Assembly (NCBI RefSeq): GCF_001544475.1 | Contig: NZ_FCNW02000001.1 | Coordinates: 186,001 to 250,000 of the forward strand | DNA: 64,000 bases | Source: Caballeronia humi | GTDB lineage: Bacteria > Pseudomonadota > Gammaproteobacteria > Burkholderiales > Burkholderiaceae | Direction of reading: 5' to 3' | Part shown: positions 19,190-29,350 of the stretch, piece after piece | How positions within the stretch are numbered: position 1 is the first letter of the stretch | Layout of the letters: every line of letters starts with the position of its first letter | The notes under the pieces: generated by a model | The model's database searches: none | What the model was told of the DNA's origin: nothing | The model's input: only the letters and a program-made list of their open reading frames with translations | Position numbers and translations under genes: made by a program

Positions 19190-20446
19190 CTACATATTCT
19201 CGATCATCACCTGGCCGAATCCCGAGCACGAGACCTGCGTCGCCCCTTCCATCAGACGCGCGAAGTCGTACGTCACGCGCTTCTGCAGAATCGAAGTCTC
19301 CATTGACCTGATGATCGCATCGGCGGCTTCGGTCCAGCCCAAATGGCGCAGCATCATCTCCGCCGACAAAATCTCCGAGCCCGGATTCACATAGTCCTTG
19401 CCCGCGTACTTCGGCGCCGTGCCGTGCGTCGCTTCGAACATCGCGACCGAATCCGACATGTTCGCGCCCGGCGCGATGCCGATACCGCCCACCTGAGCCG
19501 CCAAAGCATCCGACACGTAGTCGCCGTTGAGATTCAGCGTTGCGATCACGTCGTATTCGGCGGGACGCAGCAGGATCTGTTGCAGGAACGCGTCAGCGAT
19601 CACGTCCTTCACGACGATATCGCCGCCCGACTTCGGGTTCTTGATCTTCATCCACGGGCCGCCGTCGATCAGTTCCGCCGCGAATTCGCTTTGCGCCAGT
19701 TCATAACCGTAGTCACGGAACGCGCCTTCGGTGAACTTCATGATGTTGCCCTTGTGCACGAGCGTGACCGAGCGGCGATCGTTATCGAGCGCGTACTGGA
19801 TCGCCTTGCGCACAAGCCGCTGCGTGCCTTCCTTCGAAACCGGCTTGATACCGATTCCCGAGGTCTCCGGGAAGCGGATCTTTTTCACGCCCATCTCTTC
19901 CTGAAGGAACTTGATGACCTTCTTCGCCTCTTCCGACTGCGCCGGCCATTCGATGCCGGCGTAGATGTCCTCGGAATTCTCGCGGAAGATGATCATGTCG
20001 ATCTTCTCCGGCTCGCGCACCGGCGAAGGCACGCCCTTGAAGTACTGCACCGGCCGCAGGCACACGTAAAGATCGAGTTGCTGGCGCAGCGCCACGTTCA
20101 GCGAGCGGATACCGCCGCCGACCGGCGTCGTGAGCGGGCCCTTGATCGACACGACGTATTCCTTCAACACGTCGAGCGTTTCGTCGGGGAGCCACACGTC
20201 CGGGCCGTAAACCTTCGTCGCCTTCTCGCCCGCGAAAATCTCCATCCAGTGGATCTTCTTCTTGCCCGCATACGCCTTCTCGACCGCCGCGTCGACCACC
20301 TTGATCATCACCGGCGTAATGTCGAAACCGGTGCCGTCGCCTTCGATGTACGGGATGATCGGCTGATCGGACACGTTGAGGGAGTAATCCGCGTTCACGG
20401 TGATCTTGTCACCGCCCGTCGGAACCTTGATGTGCTGATACGGCAT
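19190..20446 (-). CDS. icd: NADP-dependent isocitrate dehydrogenase
   Basis: TCA-cycle enzyme converting isocitrate and NADP+ to 2-oxoglutarate, CO2 and NADPH. The 418-residue homodimeric-type protein shows [10 protein letters not shown], the substrate/phosphorylation loop [12 protein letters not shown] (with the Ser equivalent to E. coli S113), [31 protein letters not shown] and [10 protein letters not shown]. Start at the ATG at 20446 (MPYQHIKVP); an upstream in-frame extension lacks conservation. The upstream gap holds a perfect 18-bp palindrome, a candidate operator. The gene is divergent from the pseudouridine synthase gene. Confidence 0.97.
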   Translation of the reverse strand: MPYQHIKVPTGGDKITVNADYSLNVSDQPIIPYIEGDGTGFDITPVMIKVVDAAVEKAYAGKKKIHWMEIFAGEKATKVYGPDVWLPDETLDVLKEYVVSIKGPLTTPVGGGIRSLNVALRQQLDLYVCLRPVQYFKGVPSPVREPEKIDMIIFRENSEDIYAGIEWPAQSEEAKKVIKFLQEEMGVKKIRFPETSGIGIKPVSKEGTQRLVRKAIQYALDNDRRSVTLVHKGNIMKFTEGAFRDYGYELAQSEFAAELIDGGPWMKIKNPKSGGDIVVKDVIADAFLQQILLRPAEYDVIATLNLNGDYVSDALAAQVGGIGIAPGANMSDSVAMFEATHGTAPKYAGKDYVNPGSEILSAEMMLRHLGWTEAADAIIRSMETSILQKRVTYDFARLMEGATQVSCSGFGQVMIENM

Positions 20447-20748
20447 GGTCGACTCCATAGAAGGCTGGGCTGGTTGAAGGCTAGCTGAGCTGATTGCGGC
20501 ATGCGCCCGGACTGTCGGCGACGCACGCATGGTGGCCAGAACTTCATTCTAGCCCACCGCGCCGGGCGTTTTACGGCTGCCTGAGCTACTCGCCGCAGGT
20601 CTCCGCCCGCTCTCATGTCTTATATAAGACATAGGACTTGTCGTTCCGGATTATGCATTAATATCCCGCCATGCGCCATCCGGCAGTTTCCGCATAAACC
20701 ACGCGGGCCCAGCGCTGGCGCGCTCTCTCAACGTTCATCCGGTTTCCC
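20447..20748. other. icd / pseudouridine synthase divergent intergenic region
   Basis: About 300 nt with no gene. It contains an 18-bp perfect palindrome (20615-20632) and an AT-rich stretch next to it (20637-20672) that is the most likely promoter area for one or both genes. No unambiguous -35/-10 pair can be picked. Confidence 0.55.
20615..20632. promoter_or_regulatory. 18-bp perfect palindrome, candidate operator upstream of icd
   Basis: ATGTCTTATATAAGACAT is its own reverse complement. It lies about 170 nt upstream of icd and 116 nt upstream of the pseudouridine synthase gene. The shape (9-bp half sites with an AT-rich centre) suits a dimeric repressor such as a FadR-type GntR protein. 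The bound factor is not encoded nearby, so its identity is inference. Confidence 0.6.
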
Positions 20749-21318
20749 ATGCCGCTCATCGCCCTGAATAAGCCGTTCGGCACGATCTGTCAGTTTTCAC
20801 CGCACGAGACGCGCGCGTCGCTCGGCGACTGGGTGAAGACGCCGGGCGTGTATCCCGCCGGCCGGCTCGATGCGGACAGCGAAGGCCTGCTCCTCCTCAC
20901 CGACGACGGCGCCTTGCAGACACGTATCGCCGAACCGCGTCACAAGCTCGTCAAGCGATATTGGGCGCAGGTCGAGGGCGCGCCCGACGAGGCGGTGTTG
21001 AAGCGCCTCGCGAAAGGCATCGATCTGGGCGACTACATCACACGCCCTTGCCGCGCGAATTTCGTCGAGCCGCCGGCGACGCTCTGGCCGCGTACGCCGC
21101 CGATCCGCTATCGCGCCGCGATCCCGACGACGTGGATCGAACTCGCGATTACCGAAGGCAAGAATCGCCAGGTGCGGCGCATGACGGCCGCCGTCGGTTT
21201 TCCGACGTTGCGGCTCGTGCGCGCGGGCATCGGCGCCCTCGATGTTTTCGCGCTCGGACTCGCGCCCGGCGAATCGATGGAACTGCCGCCGCGCGCGCCT
21301 TGGGATGGCATCGGATAA
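20749..21318 (+). CDS. RsuA/RluE-family rRNA pseudouridine synthase
   Basis: Converts a specific rRNA uridine to pseudouridine. The catalytic motif AGRLDADSEGLLLLT (about 37-51) carries the nucleophilic Asp. KPFG at the N-terminus and EGKNRQVRRM (about 138-147) are family hallmarks. At 189 residues it lacks the S4 RNA-binding domain of RsuA/RluB, which points to RluE (23S U2457). It is divergent from icd. Confidence 0.88.
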   Translation: MPLIALNKPFGTICQFSPHETRASLGDWVKTPGVYPAGRLDADSEGLLLLTDDGALQTRIAEPRHKLVKRYWAQVEGAPDEAVLKRLAKGIDLGDYITRPCRANFVEPPATLWPRTPPIRYRAAIPTTWIELAITEGKNRQVRRMTAAVGFPTLRLVRAGIGALDVFALGLAPGESMELPPRAPWDGIG

Positions 21319-21655
21319 TTTCGGCTTGCTTAAACAAATTGTCACCGAGACACGTTAGGCCACCACCGTTTCAGCTTTTTTTGAGCCCGATTAAATATCG
21401 ACGAAGATTTTCGTCAACCGAGTCCCGACACCCCGCGTTAGTGGTCGCAGATGCCTTGCAAAGCTATCCGGCATTAGCGAATGACCCACATCGATAACCT
21501 GCTTTTCACAGGCTGTTTGTAAGGTTTTAGCGCTCGCGGCAGTATCGATCTATTTGTCGATACCGTTGTCAACCGAAAGGTGGATGGCTCGTTTACCGAC
21601 ATGACTCCAATAACCGGGTCGTTGGTTAATTTACTCAAGCTAAAGGATTCACAAG
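21319..21655. other. Gap upstream of the small Lys/His-rich exported protein
   Basis: 337 nt without a gene. Two inverted repeats are visible: GACGAA (21400-21405) / TTCGTC (21410-21415), and GTATCGA (21542-21548) / TCGATAC (21557-21563). The second would form a 7-bp hairpin in the probable leader of the downstream gene. No clear sigma70 promoter. Confidence 0.5.
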
Positions 21656-21874
21656 ATGAACAAACTGATCGCTGCTCTCGTCGCCGGCCTGTTCGCAACG
21701 GCTGCTTTCGCTCAAGCTTCGGACGCTACGGCTCCGGCAGCAGCACCGGCAGCAGCCGCTTCGACGGCTCACAAGACGACGCACAAGAAGAAGACTTCGC
21801 ACAAGAAGTCGTCGCACAAGAAGGCAGCATCGGCAGAAGCAGCACCGGCAGCCGCTACGGGCGCATCGCAGTAA
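21656..21874 (+). CDS. Small exported Lys/His-rich protein (Asr-like)
   Basis: 72 residues: a clear Sec signal peptide (1-20, ending AFA-QA), an Ala/Pro-rich stretch (about 22-37), then a basic block rich in Lys, His, Thr and Ser (HKKKTSHKKSSHKK), and an Ala-rich end. The composition resembles the enterobacterial acid-shock protein Asr, an intrinsically disordered periplasmic protein, but homology cannot be proven by eye. It has its own strong terminator, and a second protein of the same design is at 62321-62590. Function is inferred only. Confidence 0.7.
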   Translation: MNKLIAALVAGLFATAAFAQASDATAPAAAPAAAASTAHKTTHKKKTSHKKSSHKKAASAEAAPAAATGASQ

Positions 21875-21936
21875 GTTTGATGTAAAGGCAGTAAAGCGAA
21901 GTCAAAAACAGCAGTACTGCCGTTCCAACGGCTTAG

Positions 21937-21973
21937 AAAGGCAGATGGCCACACGGCAATCTGCCTTTTTTCT
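21937..21973 (+). terminator. Terminator of the small exported protein gene
   Basis: 10-bp perfect stem AAAGGCAGAT (21937-21946) / ATCTGCCTTT (21959-21968) followed by a T-rich run. Confidence 0.9.
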
Positions 21974-22054
21974 TTTTGCGCGGGCATCGCGTAACATGCG
22001 CGAGTCTTTTTTGGCTTTTCCTGTTAAACCAAGATTTCAGCAAGGAGTTTCGCC

Positions 22055-22573
22055 GTGCGTCTTGTGCTGCGCTCGTTTCACCCCTTCCGTCCTTTCGATT
22101 TCTTTCGCGCAATCAGAATGCTGGCGATCGCGCTCGTGCTGCCGCTCGCCGCGTTGTCGGCGGTTCATGCGCAGCAGCTTCCGCCGGGCGCGAAGCAGCC
22201 GACCGATTTCCCCCGCGCGAAACTCACCGCGGGCATGTTCGTGATCGACGCGGCCGTCGCTGCGAGCGACGCCGATCGAGAGCAGGGACTCATGTACCGT
22301 TCGAAGCTTGCGCCGAACGAAGGCATGCTCTTCGTGTTCAACGAGAACGCCGTGCATTGCTTCTGGATGAAGAACACGCTGATCCCGCTGTCGATCGCGT
22401 TCATTCGCGCGGACGGCACGATCACCGATATCGACGAAATGCAGGCCGAAACGACAGACAACCACTGCCCGCGCAACAACGGCGTGTATGCGCTCGAAAT
22501 GAGCAAGGGCTGGTTCGCATCGAAAGGCATCAAGCCGGGGACGAAGATTCAGGGCCTGCCGCAACCGCAATAA
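22055..22573 (+). CDS. DUF192 domain-containing exported protein
   Basis: 172 residues with an N-terminal signal segment (hydrophobic about 22-38, cleavage after VHA-QQ) and a DUF192 domain (about 55-165). Typical motifs are REQGLMYRSKLAPNEGMLFVF, CFWMKNTLIPLSIAFI and ALEMSKGWFASKGIKPG. Members are secreted or periplasmic beta proteins of unknown role. The GTG start at 22055 has AAGGAG upstream; an internal ATG at 22118 would begin nearer the signal core. It stands alone between two terminators. Confidence 0.88.
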   Translation: MRLVLRSFHPFRPFDFFRAIRMLAIALVLPLAALSAVHAQQLPPGAKQPTDFPRAKLTAGMFVIDAAVAASDADREQGLMYRSKLAPNEGMLFVFNENAVHCFWMKNTLIPLSIAFIRADGTITDIDEMQAETTDNHCPRNNGVYALEMSKGWFASKGIKPGTKIQGLPQPQ

Positions 22574-22610
22574 AGCCGCAACAACGCGTGGCGCGTCACG
22601 CGTCACGATG

Positions 22611-22645
22611 AAACCGGCCGTCCACGCGACGCGCCGGTTTTTTTT
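22611..22645 (+). terminator. Terminator of the DUF192 gene
   Basis: AAACCGGC (22611-22618) pairs with GCCGGTTT (22633-22640), 8 bp, followed by a run of T. Confidence 0.82.
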
Positions 22646-22845
22646 CGTCCGCGCGGCGCAGGAACCGAGGCCCGGCGCGGGCTGGCAAGATTCCTGCAAA
22701 GACCCTGTCGAAGCGCTATCCTAATAAACCAGCGAGACGCTGTCCGGCGGTTATCCCAGCCGCGCGCGCCCAAGCGGCTCAACCCCGCGCGGCGCCGCTT
22801 TGCGGGACTGCCGCCATCCGCTCGACCCATCCACAGGAGGTTCAA

Positions 22846-24951
<2,106 letters not shown>

Positions 24952-24954
24952 ACT

Positions 24955-25100
24955 CTGTCGACCAGAGTTGGCGCTTTAGCGCTTACTCTGGTCCCATGCA
25001 AGGCTGTCGATCCAGAGTTAGCGCTTTAGCGCTTACTCTGGTCCCATGCAAGGCTGTCGATCCAGAGTTAGTGCTTTAGCGCTTACTCTGGTCCCATGCA
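24955..25100 (+). repeat. Three tandem ~50-bp hairpin repeats downstream of fusA
   Basis: Three copies with a 50-bp period; the hairpin parts start at 24962, 25012 and 25062. Each has a 7-bp outer stem CCAGAGT/ACTCTGG, one T-T mismatch and a 5-bp inner stem around AGCGC/GCGCT with loop TTTA. The spacer reads GTCCCATGCAAGGCTGTCGA. Copy 1 has G for A and copy 3 has T for C in the inner stem; both still pair as G-U in plus-sense RNA. No long T-run follows, so it is not a standard terminator. Confidence 0.85.
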
Positions 25101-25199
25101 TAGCACCTGCTGTAACCCGTCCGTTGTATGCCCGTGCTTCACGTGTGGCCGCAACGGACTTTTTTTATCCGCGCGGCTTCTTTCGACGGAGAAAAAATC

Positions 25200-25679
25200 A
25201 TGAGCGACGAACAGCGAACCGACTGGCGCGAACACGGCGTCAAGGTCATCAAGGGCGACCAGCTCGACACCAACACGCCGCAGACGCCCGGCATGAACCG
25301 CGCGGCGGCGATCAACGCGGCGCGCGTCGGCGCGCAGAAGATCTGGGCCGGCACCGTCACGATCCATCCGAACGCGAAAACCGGCGCGCATCATCACGGT
25401 GCACTGGAAAGCGTGATCTACGTCGTGCGCGGACAAGCGCGCATGCGCTGGGGCGAGCATCTGGAGTTCACCGCCGAGGCCGGTCCGGGCGATTTCATCT
25501 TCGTGCCGCCGTACGTGCCGCATCAGGAGATCAACGCGCGCACCGACGAGCCGCTCGAATGCGTGCTCGTGCGCAGCGACAACGAAGCCGTCGTGGTGAA
25601 CCTGAATATCGATGCGGTGGAAGAGCCCGAAGCGGTCTACTGGGTCGATCCGATCCACAAGCATCCGCACGATCATTGA
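25200..25679 (+). CDS. Cupin-domain protein
   Basis: 159-residue single-domain cupin of unknown substrate. The metal-binding first motif is GAHHHGALESVIYVVRGQARM (His residues at about 62-64) and the second is PGDFIFVPPYVPHQEIN, closing with a conserved His. The C-terminus is His-rich (HKHPHDH), perhaps additional metal ligands. ATG at 25200 follows an A-rich region with a GGAG site. It is 111 nt before the ABC-transporter operon and may or may not belong to it. Could be a small isomerase or dioxygenase-type cupin. Confidence 0.85.
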   Translation: MSDEQRTDWREHGVKVIKGDQLDTNTPQTPGMNRAAAINAARVGAQKIWAGTVTIHPNAKTGAHHHGALESVIYVVRGQARMRWGEHLEFTAEAGPGDFIFVPPYVPHQEINARTDEPLECVLVRSDNEAVVVNLNIDAVEEPEAVYWVDPIHKHPHDH

Positions 25680-25790
25680 GGCGGCGCGTTGCTTGCTACT
25701 TCAGCGCGACGCCCTGAAGCGCGTGGCTCGGCTAAACTGGCCGCAACGCCGCTCGCAACAAATACAACATACGGAACGGAACGCCCCCTG

Positions 25791-27476
25791 ATGAAGACAT
25801 CGACCGACCACGATCACGCCTTCGACCGCGCCCTGGACGATTCACGCTCGGGCGCCGGCGATCTCGGCAATCACGCCATCGACGAATTCAAGGCCGGCCG
25901 CCTCACGCGCCGCGAGCTGCTGCGCCACGCGAGCGTGCTCGGCTTCGTGCTGGCCGTCGGCGGCGTCGGCGGTCTGATCGGCATGCCGCGCAACGCTCGC
26001 GCGCAGGTCGCGGGCAAGCCGGGCGGCACGATCCGCGTCGCGCACCTGACGCCGGTGGGCGCGGTCGATCCGCTCACCGTCACCGATGCCGCCGGTCTCG
26101 CGCTCATCAACCAGACCGGCGAATTCCTGATCGACGACGACGGCGAGAAACTCACGCTGCGTCCGGCGCTGGCGCTCTCGTGGAAGTCGAACGACAAGGG
26201 CGACGTGTGGACCTTCAAGCTGCGCGACAACGTCAAGTTCCACGACGGCCAGAAGATGACCGCGAAGGACGTCGCCGCAACTTTCAACCGTCTCGCCGAC
26301 CCCGGCAGCGGATCGGCGGCGCTTTCGGTGCTGAAGGGCGTGCTGTCGAAGAATTCGGCGAAGGCGACCGACGACCTCACCGTCGAGTTCCATCTCGATG
26401 CACCGAACGGCAACTTCCCGTTCTATGTTTCCTCCGACAATTTCAACGCGGTGATCCTGCCCGCGAACTTCTCGGGAACGTATGAGAAATCGTTCATGGG
26501 AACAGGGCCGTTCAAGTTCGAGAAGTACACGCCGAAGGTGGGCGCGTCGTTTGTGCGCAACCCCGACTACTGGGGCGAGAAGGCGCTGCCCGAACGCGTG
26601 ACCTTCGCGTTCTACGCGGACCAGCAGGCGCAATTGCTCGCGCTGCAAGGCCGTCAGGCTGACGTCATGGGCGACTTCACCGTGCAGGGCGGCGTGAGCG
26701 TGCTGAACAACGCACAGTTCAAGGTGCTCGGCGTGAAATCGAGCGCGCACCGGCAGATGCACATGCGCAACGACAACGCGCAGTTCAAGGACAAGCGCGT
26801 ACGCCAGGCGCTCGCGCTCGCGATCGATCGCGAGATCATCGTGAAGGGCCTCTTTCGCGGCCGAGCGCAGCTCGGTAACGACAGCCCGTTCGCGCCGGTG
26901 TTTCCGTCGAGCGATCTGTCGGTGCCTCAGCGCAAGGTCGATATCGCGAAGGCGAAGCAGTTGCTCGCGCAGGCGGGTGTGCCGAACGGCTTCGACGTCA
27001 CGCTCACGACCGAAAAGTACATGGAGATACCCGATCTCGCGGTCGTGATCCAGAACGCGGCGAAGGCGATCGGCGTGCGCATCACGCTAAAGGTGGAGAG
27101 CCAGGAGCTGTATTACGGCACGGGCACGTTCGGCAAGTCGGACTGGCTGGATTCGCCGCTCGGCATCACCGACTACGGTCATCGCGGCGTGCCGAACGTG
27201 TTCCTCAACGCGCCGCTTACGAGCGGTGGCACGTGGAACGCGGCGCACTTCAAGAATCCGCAGTACGACAAGCTCGTCGCGGATTTCGTCGCCGCGCTCG
27301 ACGTCGCGTCGCAAAAGAAGCTCTCCGCGCAAATCCAGAACCTGCTGCTCGACGAGACCCCGGTCGTGATTCCGTATTTCTACGACTATCTGGTCGTAAC
27401 AAGGGCGAACGTCGCGGGCGTGCGCTTCAACGCAAACTCGCAGCTTTATCTCGATCGCGCGACGATCAGTGGCTGA
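25791..27476 (+). CDS. ABC transporter substrate-binding protein, family 5 (peptide/nickel type)
   Basis: Periplasmic solute-binding protein for a dipeptide/oligopeptide-type importer. The long N-terminus (1-40) precedes a twin-arginine-like signal (TRRELLRHASVLGF, then a hydrophobic stretch and ARA-QV). This suggests Tat export, uncommon but known for this family. The mature part has GGTIRVA near its start and SBP_bac_5 features: LRPALALSWK, WTFKLRDNVKFHDG, GTGPFKFEKY and RNPDYWG. 561 residues. It is first in a four-gene operon: permease starts 6 nt after its stop. Confidence 0.92.
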   Translation: MKTSTDHDHAFDRALDDSRSGAGDLGNHAIDEFKAGRLTRRELLRHASVLGFVLAVGGVGGLIGMPRNARAQVAGKPGGTIRVAHLTPVGAVDPLTVTDAAGLALINQTGEFLIDDDGEKLTLRPALALSWKSNDKGDVWTFKLRDNVKFHDGQKMTAKDVAATFNRLADPGSGSAALSVLKGVLSKNSAKATDDLTVEFHLDAPNGNFPFYVSSDNFNAVILPANFSGTYEKSFMGTGPFKFEKYTPKVGASFVRNPDYWGEKALPERVTFAFYADQQAQLLALQGRQADVMGDFTVQGGVSVLNNAQFKVLGVKSSAHRQMHMRNDNAQFKDKRVRQALALAIDREIIVKGLFRGRAQLGNDSPFAPVFPSSDLSVPQRKVDIAKAKQLLAQAGVPNGFDVTLTTEKYMEIPDLAVVIQNAAKAIGVRITLKVESQELYYGTGTFGKSDWLDSPLGITDYGHRGVPNVFLNAPLTSGGTWNAAHFKNPQYDKLVADFVAALDVASQKKLSAQIQNLLLDETPVVIPYFYDYLVVTRANVAGVRFNANSQLYLDRATISG

Positions 27477-27482
27477 TCGTTC

Positions 27483-28496
27483 ATGAACACGGCGACGACA
27501 GGAGCGCTCACCCCCTCACGAGGAAGCGGCAGCGCGTGGCGCATCGCGCGCTTTACCGGCACGCGGCTCGTGCTCGCGCTCATCACGCTGTGGCTCCTGT
27601 CGGTGATCGTGTTCGCGGGCGGGCAGTTGCTGCCGGGCGACGTCGGCCGCGCGATCCTCGGGCCGCTCGCCGATGCCCGCGCCGTCGCGGCGCTCAATCA
27701 TCAGCTCGGCGTCGACCGGCCGCTTCTCACGCAATACACCGCGTGGATCGGCCACTTCCTGCGCGGCGACATGGGCCAGTCGTATGCGTACCGATCGCCG
27801 GTCGCGCCGTTCATCGTCGATGCGCTCGCCAATTCGGCGAAGCTCGGCGCGCTCGCGTTCATCGTCGTGGTGCCGCTCGGGATCGCGGGCGGCGTGTATT
27901 CGGCGCTGCACGCGGGACGCTGGATCGATCGCGTGATCAGCATCACCGGCCTTTCGGCGACGGTCGTGCCGGAATTCGTTTCGTCGATCGTGCTGATTCT
28001 CGTGTTCGGCGTGTGGCTGCAATGGCTGCCGATCGAAGCGACCTTTCCGCCCGACGCGAACGTCTTCGTGCAACTGAAGCATCTCGTCCTGCCCGTGCTG
28101 CCGCTCGTGCTCGTGTTCTTCGGCTATATCGCGCGGATGGCGCGCGCCGGGACCGTCGAAGCGCTCGACGCCGATTACACCCGCACCGCGATCCTGAAAG
28201 GCCTGCCGCGCCGCACGGTGATCTGGCGGCACGTCCTGCGCAATGCATTGCTGCCGACCGTCACCGTCGCTGCTACGCAGCTCGGCTACATGATCGGCGG
28301 ACTGGTCGTCGTGGAGACGCTCTTTCACTATCAGGGCATCGGCTCGCTGATCTACAACGCCGCGAAGGCGAAGGACTTCCCGATGCTCGAAGCCGGCGTG
28401 CTGACGGTCGGCGTGATCTATACCGCGGCGAACCTGATCGCCGATGCGCTCTATGTCGTGCTCAATCCGCGGCTGCGCGTGAGGGAATCGCAATGA
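27483..28496 (+). CDS. ABC transporter permease, DppB type
   Basis: 337-residue inner-membrane permease with about six transmembrane helices. It shows DppB landmarks: LGPLADARAVAALNHQLGVDRPLLTQY after the first helix, the periplasmic loop, and the EAA loop around DYTRTAILKGLPRRTVIWRHVLRNALLP (about 228-258). It pairs with the next permease to form the channel. Its stop overlaps the next start as ATGA. Confidence 0.94.
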   Translation: MNTATTGALTPSRGSGSAWRIARFTGTRLVLALITLWLLSVIVFAGGQLLPGDVGRAILGPLADARAVAALNHQLGVDRPLLTQYTAWIGHFLRGDMGQSYAYRSPVAPFIVDALANSAKLGALAFIVVVPLGIAGGVYSALHAGRWIDRVISITGLSATVVPEFVSSIVLILVFGVWLQWLPIEATFPPDANVFVQLKHLVLPVLPLVLVFFGYIARMARAGTVEALDADYTRTAILKGLPRRTVIWRHVLRNALLPTVTVAATQLGYMIGGLVVVETLFHYQGIGSLIYNAAKAKDFPMLEAGVLTVGVIYTAANLIADALYVVLNPRLRVRESQ

Positions 28497-29350
28497 GCAC
28501 CGCGCCCTCGCCCGCTGTGAGAGCGCCGCGTTTCGAACGTTCGACGGCGCTGCTGCGATCGCCGACCTTCGTCATCGGCGCGCTGATTCTGCTCTTCTGG
28601 GTCGCGTGCGCGCTCATCGGGCAGCACGTCGTGCCGCAAGACCCGTACGCCTCCGATCCGCTCAACTCGCTCACGCCGCCCGATGCCACGCACTGGTTCG
28701 GCACCGACCAGCTCGGCCGCGACGTGTTCGCGCGCGTGATCGTCGGCGCGCGCGACATCCTGACGATCGCCCCGCTCGCGACGCTGCTCGGCACGCTCGC
28801 GGGCACGGCGATCGGCCTCGTCGTCGGCTACTTCGGCGGCTGGGTCGACAACGTGATCGGCCGCGTGATCGATGCGCTCCTCGCGCTGCCGCTCGTGATC
28901 GTCGCGCTGCTCGCGCTCGCGGCGGTCGGCGCGAGCAACGCGACGGTGATCATCGTGATCGGTCTCACCTTCGCGCCGATCACCGCGCGCACGGTACGCT
29001 CGGCGGTTTTCGCGGAACGCAACCTCGACTACGTGCTCGCGGCGCAACTGCGCGGCGAAAACGCGATCTACATCATGTTCGCCGAGGTCCTGCCGAACGT
29101 GCTGCAGCCGATCATCGTCGAGGCGACCGTGCGGCTCGGCTACGCGATCTTCGCGGTGGCGACGCTCTCGTTCCTCGGCTTCGGCATCCAGCCGCCCTCG
29201 GCCGACTGGGGCCTTGCGCTCTCCGAGTGCTACACGCTGATGGCGGGCGGCGCGTGGTGGACCGTTGTGTTCGATGCGCTCGCGATCGCCTCGCTCGTCG
29301 TCGGCGTCAATCTCGTGGCGGATGCAATTCAGGGAGTGCTCGACCGATGA
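28493..29350 (+). CDS. ABC transporter permease, DppC type
   Basis: 285 residues with an N-terminal OppC-N segment (SPTFVIGALILLFWVACALIG), then HWFGTDQLGRDVFARVIVGAR, the standard DppC motif. The EAA loop includes NLDYVLAAQLRGEN, and LSFLGFGIQPPSADWG is near the end. Second half of the transmembrane channel. ATGA overlaps exist at both ends, with the DppB-type gene before and the ATPase gene after, indicating tight translational coupling. Confidence 0.95.
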   Translation: MSTAPSPAVRAPRFERSTALLRSPTFVIGALILLFWVACALIGQHVVPQDPYASDPLNSLTPPDATHWFGTDQLGRDVFARVIVGARDILTIAPLATLLGTLAGTAIGLVVGYFGGWVDNVIGRVIDALLALPLVIVALLALAAVGASNATVIIVIGLTFAPITARTVRSAVFAERNLDYVLAAQLRGENAIYIMFAEVLPNVLQPIIVEATVRLGYAIFAVATLSFLGFGIQPPSADWGLALSECYTLMAGGAWWTVVFDALAIASLVVGVNLVADAIQGVLDR

